NCBI GenBank assembly: GCA_030838265.1
Contig: JAUTXA010000070.1
Span: 1-47,759 of the forward strand
Length of the DNA stretch: 47,759 bases
Direction: 5' to 3'
Source of the DNA: Actinomycetota bacterium
GTDB taxonomy: Bacteria; Actinomycetota; Acidimicrobiia; Acidimicrobiales; BP-101
The notes below the pieces were generated by a model. That model worked only from the letters and a program-made list of their open reading frames with translations. It did no database searches and was not told the origin of the DNA. Shown in pieces: positions 1 to 8,211 of this stretch. The translations under genes were made by a program, and so were the position numbers. The number at the start of each line of letters is the position of its first letter. Position 1 is the stretch's first letter.

Positions 1-109
1 GGCCCCGGGGCCCGCAGTGTCAGCCGATGATGACAAAGACGCAGAAGGGAGAGAGAGATGGTGGCGGGTGGCCAGTGCTCTGCACCTGGCACCACCGGCT
101 GAGCGACCG

Positions 110-1561
110 CTACGAGGCGTTGCCGACCATGTCGGGGCCGGCGGCGCCGACGGGATCGGCGTTGGAGCCCGCCCAATCGCCGACCGGTGAGAGACCGGAT
201 GCGGCTCGGAGGTCGATGACCTCGCCGAAGCCGGCCAAGCTGTAGGCGCTCTTGTATCGGGTCGAGAAGTGGTGGGTGTTCCAGGCCACGTTGAGGTCGC
301 CATTGGCGCCGGTCGCGGTGAGGCCGTCGATCATCTGCTGGGTGGCAGAGGGGTCACCCTTGACGTAGCGATCGAACCAAAGCGCGCTGTAGTAATCGGC
401 CAACTTGGTGCCGTAGTTGGTGGCCGGCAGGATCCAAGGGATCTGGGTCCACTCGAGGTGAGTGCCGCCCCGGATGGTGAGCGAGAACGTGTCGAGGCCG
501 GCCGCCTTCCAGGCGTTGTGGGCCGCCAGGTGGCTGTTGGCATCCGGCGCGTTCGGGGCCGGCGTCGGGTTCAGGAAGTACCCGTCGGCCTGCTCGTTGA
601 GCCCGGGCACGGCGGGCTGTACCCCGGCCCCTCCTCCGAGGGCGTCCCACCCGATCACGGCCTTGATGGGGAACGACTGGCCCTCACAGAGCGCCAGGGT
701 CTTCCAGTAGTCCTTGGCGTCCGAGCAAGCCTGCACCGCCGACACGGCACCGGCGCCGAGCGAGTGGCCGGCGATGCCGAGGCGCGAGTGGTCGTAGGCG
801 GCCCACCCCGGGTTGACCCAGTCGAGGTGCTCCCCGGTCGTCGCCGCCGTGGTCTTGGCCGCGTCGACGTCGGCGGCCGTACGCGTGCCAGGGACGTAGG
901 GCTGGCCGGGGGTCGAGGCAAAGAACCGGAGGGCGTCGATCGTGCCTTGGTAGAAGTTGCCGTTCTGCTGGGAGGGAACCCCGTCGCCGTTGGGCGTGGT
1001 GTCGCCGAAGGCGTGACCGGTCGACTCGCTCTCGCCCTGGCCCTGCACGTCCCAGGTCATGACCTCGTAGCCCCGAGCCACGAGAGTGCGCGCCGCCCAC
1101 CAGTACATGTGCTCGGTGCCCTGGATGGAGCCGGTGGTGATCACGACGCCGGGCTTGGCCGTGCCGTCTGCGCCCCAGATCCGGCCCGAGAGCTTGGCTC
1201 CCGTGCGGGAGAGGAACTGGATCCGGATCGGCGTGAGGGCGTGGTACTGCCTGGGGTCGCCGACCGCCCCGCCGGGCAGGAGCTGACCCAAACCGCCATG
1301 CAGGCGCCCGCTGCGCAGATCGTTGATCTGGTTGGCCTGGGCCGTCAGCCACGTCTCGGCGGCGGTGAACTGGAAGGCCGAGCCGTACTCCGGGCTAGTG
1401 AACTCGCCAAACTGGCGCTCAGATGATCGGCTCACGTTGTCGGCGTCGTGGCGGGCGTACTCAGGGTCGGAGTAGTCGTTTCCGGCCCGAGCGATCGGGG
1501 CGAAAGCCAACAGGCCGCAGAGCGCGGCTACGGACGCGGCGATGAGGGAACGGGGGCGCAT
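110..1561 (-). CDS. secreted alpha/beta hydrolase
   Basis: A 483-residue protein with a Sec signal peptide (RPRS basic start, a hydrophobic stretch to about residue 24, Ala-Arg-Ala cleavage). The mature part shows an alpha/beta-hydrolase fold: a strand with VVITTGSIQGTEHMYWW, then GYEVMTWDVQGQGES, and the nucleophile elbow GHSLGAG near the middle. A late GGTHLEW could supply the catalytic histidine. This resembles secreted actinobacterial lipase/esterase-like proteins, but the substrate cannot be told. The start ATG is preceded by AGGAA at about 4 nt. It is transcribed leftward, 96 bp after the start-side end of the transporter gene, and may be separate from it. The family fold is firm and the function open. 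Confidence 0.8.
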   Translation of the reverse strand: MRPRSLIAASVAALCGLLAFAPIARAGNDYSDPEYARHDADNVSRSSERQFGEFTSPEYGSAFQFTAAETWLTAQANQINDLRSGRLHGGLGQLLPGGAVGDPRQYHALTPIRIQFLSRTGAKLSGRIWGADGTAKPGVVITTGSIQGTEHMYWWAARTLVARGYEVMTWDVQGQGESESTGHAFGDTTPNGDGVPSQQNGNFYQGTIDALRFFASTPGQPYVPGTRTAADVDAAKTTAATTGEHLDWVNPGWAAYDHSRLGIAGHSLGAGAVSAVQACSDAKDYWKTLALCEGQSFPIKAVIGWDALGGGAGVQPAVPGLNEQADGYFLNPTPAPNAPDANSHLAAHNAWKAAGLDTFSLTIRGGTHLEWTQIPWILPATNYGTKLADYYSALWFDRYVKGDPSATQQMIDGLTATGANGDLNVAWNTHHFSTRYKSAYSLAGFGEVIDLRAASGLSPVGDWAGSNADPVGAAGPDMVGNAS

Positions 1562-1657
1562 CAGGTTCCTTCCGTCAGGGGCGAAGTGCGACCTTTGACA
1601 CTTCTGCCCGAGACGGCGGGATTCCTCCCCGTTCCCTCACATCGCGTGAGATTCGCT

Positions 1658-2611
1658 CTACGAGAGCAGACTCTTCGAGTTGAGGAAGTCCCTGGCGACG
1701 ACCGACGCGTCGGCCAGGTCGACATAGACCTTGGTGTCGAGGGCGATGAGCTCGTCGGTGGTGATCGACGCCGAGACCCGGTTGAGGATGGTCTTCACCT
1801 CGTCAGTCGCCTTGTCGGCCCGGATGGCGGGAACGATGTTGCCAGCGAGCTGGATCTTCTTGTCGTCGTCGAGCAGGACGTAGTGCTTGGTCTTGATGTC
1901 CGGGTCCGCGGAGAACAGTCGGGCCACCTGGACCGTGGTGTTGTCGAGCGCCGTCTTGGTGGTCTTGCCGCCGGCGTCGAGAGCCTTGAAGCTCTTGAAC
2001 TTGATCCCGTAGACCTCAGTCAGACCCTTGTAACAGGTGGTCCGGGTCTCGCATTCGGACGGCCCGCCCATCGTCAGGGTCCCACGGGGAACCTTGGTCG
2101 CCAGATCGGAGATCTTCTGGAGGCTGTATCGGTTGGCAGTGGCCAGGGTCACGGCAATGACATCACCGTCCGTCGCGTTGCTCGGCGTGAGGGCGATCGC
2201 CCCGTTGGCCTGTAGGGCGGTGTTGAGCTTGGTGGCCTGGGTGGCCACGTCGTCGCCCGCCGCCACTTGATCCTTGGCCAGGAAGTCGAGGGCGTTGCCC
2301 AGGTATTCGGGAATGAGGTCGACGTCCTTGTTCTTGAGCGCTGGTTCCACGATCTCACGCGTTCCCAGTTGCTTCTTGTAGCTGACGGTGTACCCGGCCT
2401 TGGCTAGCGCCTGCCCATACATCTGCGCCAGAACGTCGCTCTCGCCGAAGTTGAACGAGGCGATGACGAACGACGGCTTCGCCGCCGTCGAGGTCGTGGT
2501 GGCCCCGCCAGCGTTCTTGTTGGAGCTGCCACCCGACTTCCCGCACGCTCCTGCCAGCAGCAGAAGCGCCAGGATCATCGCCCCGGCAGCACCTTTACGG
2601 TGGATCCGCAT
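1658..2611 (-). CDS. osmoprotectant (quaternary amine) ABC transporter substrate-binding lipoprotein
   Basis: A 317-residue lipoprotein. The N-terminus MRIHRKG plus a hydrophobic stretch ends in the lipobox LAGAC, followed by a Ser/Gly/Thr linker. The mature domain starts with SFVIASFNFGES and continues with GTREIVEPALKNKDVDLIPEY, typical of the OpuAC/OsmF/ProX-like glycine-betaine/choline binding family. The ATG at 2611 is chosen over an upstream in-frame start because GGAG lies 9-10 nt before it and the signal peptide begins there. It follows the two permease genes on the same strand after 58 bp, so the three probably form one transcript. The exact ligand (betaine, choline, carnitine or another) is not decided by the sequence. 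Confidence 0.88.
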   Translation of the reverse strand: MRIHRKGAAGAMILALLLLAGACGKSGGSSNKNAGGATTTSTAAKPSFVIASFNFGESDVLAQMYGQALAKAGYTVSYKKQLGTREIVEPALKNKDVDLIPEYLGNALDFLAKDQVAAGDDVATQATKLNTALQANGAIALTPSNATDGDVIAVTLATANRYSLQKISDLATKVPRGTLTMGGPSECETRTTCYKGLTEVYGIKFKSFKALDAGGKTTKTALDNTTVQVARLFSADPDIKTKHYVLLDDDKKIQLAGNIVPAIRADKATDEVKTILNRVSASITTDELIALDTKVYVDLADASVVARDFLNSKSLLS

Positions 2612-2669
2612 TGGGTCTTTCTCCCTCTCTGTTGGTGTTGCAGTCGGGCAAGTCGCCCTAACCACATCT

Positions 2670-3389
2670 TTATGCCGTCGGAGCGGTGGCCGCACCTGCG
2701 ACCGGTGCGAGGTCGACCTTTGAGGCCTCGCCCCTCAGGCCTGGTGATGTAAAAGCCCTCTGCAGAAGGGCCAGCCCCAGCTCGGTGAGGACGGACAGGA
2801 GTGCCACCAACACCGCCCCGACGAAGAGCATGGGCTTGTTCTGCTGGGCCAGCCCATCGACGATGTACCGGCCCAAGCCACCCCAAGCGACAAGAGCCGC
2901 CAGGCTAGCGGTGGCCACCACGTTCACCGCTGACGTGCGGACCCCCGCCATGATGAGCGGGAAGGCGACCGGCAGCTCGACCCGAAGAAGCATCTGGCCG
3001 GCCGTCATGCCCATTCCCCGCCCTGCTTCGACAATGTCGGGATCGACCGACGTCATGCCCACGTACGTGTTGGTCATGACGGGTGGGATGGCAAGGGCGA
3101 CAAGAGCGGCAAAGGCCGGCTTGGCCCCAATCCCGAAGAGCTGGGCGCCGATGACGAGGATGGCGAACGACGGCACCGCTCGACCCACGTTCGAGATGTT
3201 CACGGCCAGCACACCACCCCGGCGCAAGTGGCCGAGGACGAGGCCGACGGGCAGGGCGAGCACCAGGGCCGTCACCACGGCGAGCAACGACATCACCATG
3301 TGCTCCTCGACCCGGTGGGGGATGCCAGCTGGGCCCCTCCAGTGGGCCCCGGTGGTCGCCCACTCGGCGGCCTGACGGAGAAAGCTCAC
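2670..3389 (-). CDS. osmoprotectant ABC transporter permease (second)
   Basis: A 239-residue inner-membrane permease with five or six predicted helices. The EAA-loop region EAGRGMGMTAGQMLLRVELP is the typical binding-protein-dependent permease signature that contacts the ATPase. It is homologous to OpuBD/OpuCD/YehY permeases of betaine importers. The start is the GTG at 3389, whose GTGA overlaps the TGA stop of the upstream permease (3386-3388). This is classic translational coupling, so a longer reading frame that extends through the neighbour is not the gene. It pairs with the preceding permease to form the membrane channel of the importer. Confidence 0.88.
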   Translation of the reverse strand: MSFLRQAAEWATTGAHWRGPAGIPHRVEEHMVMSLLAVVTALVLALPVGLVLGHLRRGGVLAVNISNVGRAVPSFAILVIGAQLFGIGAKPAFAALVALAIPPVMTNTYVGMTSVDPDIVEAGRGMGMTAGQMLLRVELPVAFPLIMAGVRTSAVNVVATASLAALVAWGGLGRYIVDGLAQQNKPMLFVGAVLVALLSVLTELGLALLQRAFTSPGLRGEASKVDLAPVAGAATAPTA

Positions 3390-4075
3390 GTCCGCCGCCT
3401 CGACCACGGCGTGACCAGCCACTGGATCCCAAGCAGGCCGAGGTCGGCTCCCGCCGCCAACGCGACGGATAGCACCGTGCCGATGACGAGCGGCGTGCGA
3501 AAGTCGCGCTCCAACCCATCGTAGATGAGGGTTCCTAGGCCGCCCTGGCCCAACAGGGCAGCGATGGTGACCAGGCCCACGGTGGTGACCGTGGCCACCC
3601 GGATTCCGGCCACGATCGCGGGCACGGCGAGGGGCAGCTCGACCCGCACGAGCTGGCGAGCGGGGCTGAAGCCCATCCCGCGCGCCGCCTCCCTGACCTC
3701 GTCTGGCACCGCGTCGAGGCCGATGAGGATGTTCCGAACCAGAATCAAGAGGGTGTAGCTCACCAACCCGATCTCGACCGTCGTTGTCGAGAGACCGGTG
3801 AAGGGGATCAGCAGGGCGAAGAGGGCGAGCGAGGGGATGGTGTAGAGCCCGCCGGTGATGGCAAAGGCTGGTCCCCGCAACCGCCGCCACCGCCAAGCCA
3901 GAAGCGCGATCGGAAAGGCAATCAACAGCCCAAGGCCCACCGCGATGGCAGTCATCTCGAGGTGCTGCCGGGTGGCATGGCCCACGACGCCGAGATGGCG
4001 ACGGACCCAGTCCCACCAGATCCACGACCTCGGGCCGTTCGCCCCGAGCACGGCCGTCCACGCCGGTTCGAGCAC
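3386..4075 (-). CDS. osmoprotectant ABC transporter permease (first)
   Basis: A 229-residue integral-membrane permease. After the amphipathic start WIWWDWVRRHLGVV come helices such as MTAIAVGLGLLIAFPIALLAW. The EAA loop EAARGMGFSPARQLVRVELP is clearly visible. It is a homolog of OpuBB/OpuCB/YehW. The start is the GTG at 4075, with no Shine-Dalgarno sequence, but a TAGCGT -10-like element sits 6 nt upstream, which suggests a leaderless mRNA. Its 3' end overlaps the next permease by 4 nt (GTGA). The cognate ATPase gene diverges only 25 bp away, so expression of the two halves of the transporter is probably linked through one shared promoter core. Confidence 0.87.
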   Translation of the reverse strand: MLEPAWTAVLGANGPRSWIWWDWVRRHLGVVGHATRQHLEMTAIAVGLGLLIAFPIALLAWRWRRLRGPAFAITGGLYTIPSLALFALLIPFTGLSTTTVEIGLVSYTLLILVRNILIGLDAVPDEVREAARGMGFSPARQLVRVELPLAVPAIVAGIRVATVTTVGLVTIAALLGQGGLGTLIYDGLERDFRTPLVIGTVLSVALAAGADLGLLGIQWLVTPWSRRRT

Positions 4076-4100
4076 GGCGCAACGCTAGCCTCGCCCCACC
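4076..4100. promoter_or_regulatory. 25-bp divergent promoter core with overlapping -10 elements
   Basis: Between the GTG of the permease (4075, minus) and the GTG of the ATPase (4101, plus) only 25 bp exist. On plus, TAGCCT (4086-4091) lies 9 nt before the ATPase start. On minus, TAGCGT (4087-4082) lies 6 nt before the permease start. The two hexamers share the dinucleotide TA at 4086-4087. Neither gene has a Shine-Dalgarno site. I infer a bidirectional promoter firing two leaderless mRNAs; any -35 contacts would lie inside the opposite coding region. Confidence 0.55.
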
Positions 4101-5207
4101 GTGATCCGTCTGGAATCGGTCACCAAGCGCTTCGGCAGCGGCGAGGTGGCGGTCGACAACCTGTCTCTCGAGGTGCCAGCGGGCGAGCTGTGCGTGCTCG
4201 TTGGGCCGTCGGGCTGTGGCAAGACGACCACGATGAAGATGATCAACCGGCTCATCGAGCCGACGTCAGGGCGCATCTTCCTCGGCGACGAGGAGGTCAC
4301 CCATGTCCCGGTCGTGCAGCTGCGGCGGCGCATCGGCTACGTCATCCAGCAGGTCGGTCTCTTCCCGCACCAGACCGTCGCTCAGAACGTGGCCACCGTC
4401 CCCCGGATGCTGGGGTGGGATCGCCACCGGGTCCAGGCGCGCGTCAACGAGCTCCTCGAGCTCGTCGGGCTCAGCCCGAACGACCACGCCAAGCGCTATC
4501 CACACCAGCTCTCGGGCGGGCAACGGCAGCGAGTCGGCGTGGCCCGGGCTTTGGCCGCCGACCCGCCCGTCCTGCTCATGGACGAGCCCTTCGGGGCCAT
4601 CGATCCCATCACCCGCGACCGTTTGCAGGGGGAGTTCCTCCGGCTGCAGGCCGAGCTCAAGAAGACCATCGTGTTCGTCACCCATGACATCGAAGAAGCG
4701 GTGCGCATGGGCGACCGAATCGCCATCCTGCGCGCCGGGGGGATGCTCGAGCAGTACGACTCCCCGGCTCAGATCCTGGGCAAGCCGGCCACCCCTTTCG
4801 TGGCCAGCTTCGTCGGCGCCGACCGGGGCCTGAAGCGGCTCAGCGTGACCGCCATCGACCGAGCCGATCTCGAGAAGCCGCCGGTCCTGCACATCGACGA
4901 CGACCTGGTCGAGGCCCGGGCCCGCCTGCAAGGAGAAGGCGCGGACTGGGCCGTCGTCCTCGACACCGATGAGCACCTCCACGGCTACATCGGCCAGGAC
5001 GACGTCGTCGGTGACGGCGTGGTGGGCGACCGGGCCAAGCGGATGGAGGCATGGGTGCCCGTCAACGGCACCCTGAAGCAGGCATTTTCGGAGATGCTTC
5101 AGCACGACGCGGCGTGGGTGGCCGTGCTCGACGGCGATCGCTACATCGGCGTGCTCACACCCGACTCATTACATCAGGCCTTGCGGCGCTCGATCAGCGA
5201 GGCGTGA
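4101..5207 (+). CDS. osmoprotectant ABC transporter ATPase with CBS domains
   Basis: A 368-residue ATPase of the OpuCA/ProV type. Walker A is GPSGCGKTT near residue 35, the Q-loop is GYVIQQVGLFPHQ, the signature is LSGGQRQR, Walker B is VLLMDEPFGAID, and the switch histidine lies in FVTHDIEEA. The C-terminal third contains a CBS-domain pair (about residues 250-365), the part that senses ionic strength in betaine transporters. The GTG start begins the canonical MIRLESVTKRFG. It is transcribed divergently from the two permeases and the binding protein, an unusual split of one transporter. Its 3' end overlaps the convergent serS by 14 bp. Confidence 0.93.
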   Translation: MIRLESVTKRFGSGEVAVDNLSLEVPAGELCVLVGPSGCGKTTTMKMINRLIEPTSGRIFLGDEEVTHVPVVQLRRRIGYVIQQVGLFPHQTVAQNVATVPRMLGWDRHRVQARVNELLELVGLSPNDHAKRYPHQLSGGQRQRVGVARALAADPPVLLMDEPFGAIDPITRDRLQGEFLRLQAELKKTIVFVTHDIEEAVRMGDRIAILRAGGMLEQYDSPAQILGKPATPFVASFVGADRGLKRLSVTAIDRADLEKPPVLHIDDDLVEARARLQGEGADWAVVLDTDEHLHGYIGQDDVVGDGVVGDRAKRMEAWVPVNGTLKQAFSEMLQHDAAWVAVLDGDRYIGVLTPDSLHQALRRSISEA

Positions 5208-6480
5208 TGCGCTCGATGCCCCGGGTGTAGGGCCGCAGGGCCTCGGGCACGACCACCGACCCGTCGGGCTGGCGGTTCGTCTCGATGATGGCGGCCAGGA
5301 CGCGCGGGACGGCGAGCGCCGAGCCGTTCAGGGTGTGGACGAATTCGATGGGCCCGCCATCGGCTCGGCGGAAGCGGATGTTGGCCCGGCGGGCCTGGTA
5401 GTCGGTGAACCACGAGACAGACGACGCCTCGAGCCAGAGGTCCGCGCCCGGCGCGTAGACCTCGATGTCGAACTGCTTGTGATGCGATTGGCCGAGGTCG
5501 CCGGTGCAGATCTCGAGGACGCGGTATGCCAGGCCGAAGGCCGCCACCGACCCGATGGCGCGCTCGAGGATCTCGTCCAGCATGGCGGGGGCCTGCTCCG
5601 GCGTCGTATAAGCGAGGGTTTCGACCTTGTCGAACTCGTGACTGCGAAGCAGGCCGCGCGTGTCGCGGCCGGCCGACCCCGCCTCTCGCCGGTAGCACGG
5701 CGTATAGGCCATGAGCCGCATCGGCAGGTCGGCCTCGTCGACGAGCTCGTCCCGTCCCAACGAGGTGAGTGGGACTTCGGCCGTCGGGATGAGCCAGAGG
5801 TCGTCCCGTTCGATGAAATAGGCGTCGTCGGCGAACTTCGGCAGCTGCCCGGTCGCTGTGAGCGTGTCGGTGGTGACCAGCGTCGGCGGCCGGATCTCCT
5901 CGTAGACGTCGGCGTTGCGGTCGAGGGCAAACTGGCACATGGCCCGGGCCATGGTCGCGCCCGGCCCCCGCAGCATGGCGAACATCGAGCCCGAGATCTT
6001 GGCCGCCCGCTCGTTGTCGAGGATGCCGAGGGCAGGGCCAACCTCCCAGTGCGGCACCCGCTGGTGCTCCTCGTATTGATCTGGGTCGTAGCCGACGGTG
6101 CGGACAATGGGGTTGTCCTCGTCGCCCGCCCCGTCGGTGACATCCGCGGCCGGAAAGTTGGGAATGCGCAGCAGGAGATCCCGCACCTGCTCCTGAAGGC
6201 CGTCAGCCTCGGCCTCGAGAGCCTGGACCTCGTCGCCCCGCAGCCGACTCTGCTCGCGGAGGCGCTCGCCCTTGGCCTTGTCGCCGGCCTTGAAGGCGGC
6301 GCCCACTTCCTTCGACAAGGTGTTGACCTCGGCTCGGAGCTCGTCGCGCGTGCTCGTCACCTCTCGCCATTTGGCGTCGAGGTCGCGCAGACGCTCGAGG
6401 TCGGCCCGATCGACCTTCTTACGAGCCAGCGAGGCCGCCGCGGCCTCGAAGTCGTCGCGGACGCGGCGAATGTCGATCAT
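5194..6480 (-). CDS. serS: seryl-tRNA synthetase
   Basis: A 428-residue class II aminoacyl-tRNA synthetase that charges tRNA-Ser. The N-terminal coiled-coil arm (about residues 25-105: LARKKVDRADLERLRDLD and onward) grips the long variable arm of the tRNA. The catalytic core has motif 2 in TPCYRREAGSAGRDTRGLLR and motif 3 in GSALAVPRVLAAIIE. The length fits the family (about 425). The start is the ATG at 6480 (MIDIRRVRDDF); an upstream GTG would add four residues but lacks support, and TACCGT lies 10 nt before the ATG, matching a leaderless promoter. The 3' end overlaps the convergent transporter ATPase by 14 bp. Confidence 0.95.
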   Translation of the reverse strand: MIDIRRVRDDFEAAAASLARKKVDRADLERLRDLDAKWREVTSTRDELRAEVNTLSKEVGAAFKAGDKAKGERLREQSRLRGDEVQALEAEADGLQEQVRDLLLRIPNFPAADVTDGAGDEDNPIVRTVGYDPDQYEEHQRVPHWEVGPALGILDNERAAKISGSMFAMLRGPGATMARAMCQFALDRNADVYEEIRPPTLVTTDTLTATGQLPKFADDAYFIERDDLWLIPTAEVPLTSLGRDELVDEADLPMRLMAYTPCYRREAGSAGRDTRGLLRSHEFDKVETLAYTTPEQAPAMLDEILERAIGSVAAFGLAYRVLEICTGDLGQSHHKQFDIEVYAPGADLWLEASSVSWFTDYQARRANIRFRRADGGPIEFVHTLNGSALAVPRVLAAIIETNRQPDGSVVVPEALRPYTRGIERITPR

Positions 6481-6508
6481 GGTGGGGGTCACGGTAGCGT
6501 CCCCGCCG
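6481..6508. promoter_or_regulatory. 28-bp divergent promoter core with overlapping -10 elements
   Basis: Only 28 bp separate the serS start (6480, minus) from the ABC ATPase start (6509, plus). Minus strand: TACCGT at 6496-6491, 10 nt before the serS ATG. Plus strand: TAGCGT at 6495-6500, 8 nt before the ATPase ATG. The hexamers share the TA at 6495-6496, the same geometry as at 4082-4091. No Shine-Dalgarno site precedes either gene. Inferred: a second symmetric promoter giving two leaderless mRNAs. Confidence 0.55.
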
Positions 6509-7480
6509 ATGCCGGCCGTGGTGGTTTCGGGACTGGTCGTGCGCTACGACGACGTGGTCGCCGTCGATGACCTGTCCTTCACGGCCGAGGCCGGCCAGAT
6601 CGTCGCCCTGCTCGGTCCCAACGGCGCCGGCAAGACGTCGACAGTCGAGACGCTCGAGGGCTACCGCCGGCCCACCGCGGGGACGGTGCGGGTGCTGGGT
6701 CTCGACCCGGTTGGCGACCACTCGAGCCTCGTCCCTCGCATCGGGGTCATGCTCCAGCGGGGCGGCATCTACCCGGCGATGTCCCCCGCCGAGGCCCTCG
6801 ATCTGTTCGCCGCCTACTACGCCAACCCGGCTGATCCGGCCGACCTCACCAGCCTCCTCGGCCTCGATGGCGTGGCCCGCACCCCGTGGCGTCGCCTGTC
6901 GGGCGGGGAGCAGCAGCGCCTCTCGCTGGCCCTGGCCCTCGTGGGCCGGCCCGAGGTGGCCTTCCTCGACGAGCCCACGGCTGGCGTCGACCCCCAGGGT
7001 CGGCTGGCCATTCGCCGGATCATCGCCTCGCAACGCGACGACGGCGTCTGCGTCCTGCTCACCACCCACGACCTCGAAGAGGCCGAGCGCCTGGCCGACC
7101 GCATCGTCATCGTCGACCACGGCAAGGTGGTGGCCGAGGGCTCGCCGGCCGAGCTCATGACCTCGGGCCGGAGCCACGAGATCCGCTTCGGCGCCCCCGC
7201 CGGCCTCGACCGCTCGAGCCTGGCCGCCGCGCTCGGGGCTTCCGTCGACGAGGAGCGGCCCGGCGAGTACCGGGTGGCGGCCGAGGCTTCGCCGGCCAAC
7301 GTCGCGGCCCTCACCGCCTGGCTCGCCCTGCACGACCTGCCCCTTGCCGACCTGCGGGCTGGTCGGCAGCGCCTCGAAGACGTCTTCCTGTCGCTCACCG
7401 CATCGGTCAGCACCGCCGCCGTCGAGCGCCAGCCCCGTCCCCGGCGGCGCTCCTCGTCGACCGGAGGCGCCGGCTCGTGA
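6509..7480 (+). CDS. ABC-2 type exporter ATPase
   Basis: A 323-residue ATPase of the DrrA/CcmA-like class. Walker A is GPNGAGKTS (about residue 36), the signature is LSGGEQQRLSLA, Walker B is VAFLDEPTAGVDPQG, and the H-loop is TTHDLEEAERL. A C-terminal accessory region of about 100 residues follows. The start at 6509 (MPAVVVSGLVVRY) is chosen because TAGCGT lies 8 nt upstream; in-frame alternatives lie inside serS. The stop overlaps the GTG of the permease gene (GTGA). The substrate is unknown. Similar ABC pairs sit beside ctaA/ctaB in other actinobacteria, so a link to oxidase or heme A biogenesis is possible but not shown here. Confidence 0.87.
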   Translation: MPAVVVSGLVVRYDDVVAVDDLSFTAEAGQIVALLGPNGAGKTSTVETLEGYRRPTAGTVRVLGLDPVGDHSSLVPRIGVMLQRGGIYPAMSPAEALDLFAAYYANPADPADLTSLLGLDGVARTPWRRLSGGEQQRLSLALALVGRPEVAFLDEPTAGVDPQGRLAIRRIIASQRDDGVCVLLTTHDLEEAERLADRIVIVDHGKVVAEGSPAELMTSGRSHEIRFGAPAGLDRSSLAAALGASVDEERPGEYRVAAEASPANVAALTAWLALHDLPLADLRAGRQRLEDVFLSLTASVSTAAVERQPRPRRRSSSTGGAGS

Positions 7481-8202
7481 AGGCGCTGCTGGCCCAAGCC
7501 CGCGCCGAGGTCGCCATGACCTTGCGCCGGGGCGAGTCCCTGCTGCTGGCCCTCGGGATCCCCGTGATCCTCCTGGTCTTCTTCTCGGTCGTCGACATCC
7601 TCCCCACCCCGGCCGGGACCAAGCGCGCCGTCGACTTCCTCGCTCCCGGGATCCTGGCCCTCGCCGTGATGTCGACGGGCATGGTCAGCCTCGGCATCGC
7701 CACTGCGTTCGAGCGTCAGTACCTCGTCCTCAAGCGGCTGGGCTCGACCCCGCTCGGTCGACCCGCTCTGCTGGCGGCCAAGACGGGAGCCGTCGTCGTC
7801 GTCGAGCTGGTGCAGGTGATCGCCCTCACCGCGGTCGCATTGGCGCTGGGGTGGCGCGCCCACCCCTCGGCGGCGACCGCGGTGGCGGCCGTCATCGTCG
7901 CCACCGTCGCGTTCAGCGGGCTCGGGCTGCTCATGGCCGGCACCCTGAAGGCCGAGCTGACTCTGGCCGCGGCCAACGGCCTCTACCTCGTGCTCCTGCT
8001 GCTCGGCGGCATGGTCGTCCCTTTGTCCCGGCTTCCCGGCGGGCTGCGCGCCCTGGCCCGCCTCCTTCCCGCCGCCGCCCTCTCGGACGTCCTCCGCCAA
8101 GGCTTGGGCGGACCGTCGGCTTACCGCGGGGCTTGGCTGGTGCTGGTCGCGTGGGCCGTCGTCGCCCCGGTGGCCGCCGCCCTCACGTTCCGCTGGGAGT
8201 GA
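7477..8202 (+). CDS. ABC-2 type exporter permease
   Basis: A 241-residue membrane protein with about six helices (LLLALGIPVILLVFFSVVD first, LVLVAWAVVAPVAAALTF last). A conserved cytosolic loop RQYLVLKRLGSTPLGR contacts the ATPase, as in DrrB/ABC2_membrane proteins. The GTG start at 7477 shares GTGA with the upstream stop, so the two subunits are translationally coupled. GGAGG lies 10 nt upstream. The two genes probably form a complete exporter (two ATPases, two permeases). It ends 9 bp from the convergent thioredoxin-like gene. Confidence 0.85.
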   Translation: MKALLAQARAEVAMTLRRGESLLLALGIPVILLVFFSVVDILPTPAGTKRAVDFLAPGILALAVMSTGMVSLGIATAFERQYLVLKRLGSTPLGRPALLAAKTGAVVVVELVQVIALTAVALALGWRAHPSAATAVAAVIVATVAFSGLGLLMAGTLKAELTLAAANGLYLVLLLLGGMVVPLSRLPGGLRALARLLPAAALSDVLRQGLGGPSAYRGAWLVLVAWAVVAPVAAALTFRWE

Positions 8203-8211
8203 CCGCGGCCG

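Noticed and set aside
1636..1650. CTCAC-GTGAG hairpin as terminator of the binding protein gene
   Set aside because: The stem is only 5 bp with no T tract, too weak to call.
3390..4082. N-terminal extension of the second permease through the whole first permease gene
   Set aside because: The extension is an out-of-frame reading of the first permease; the real start is the coupled GTG at 3389.
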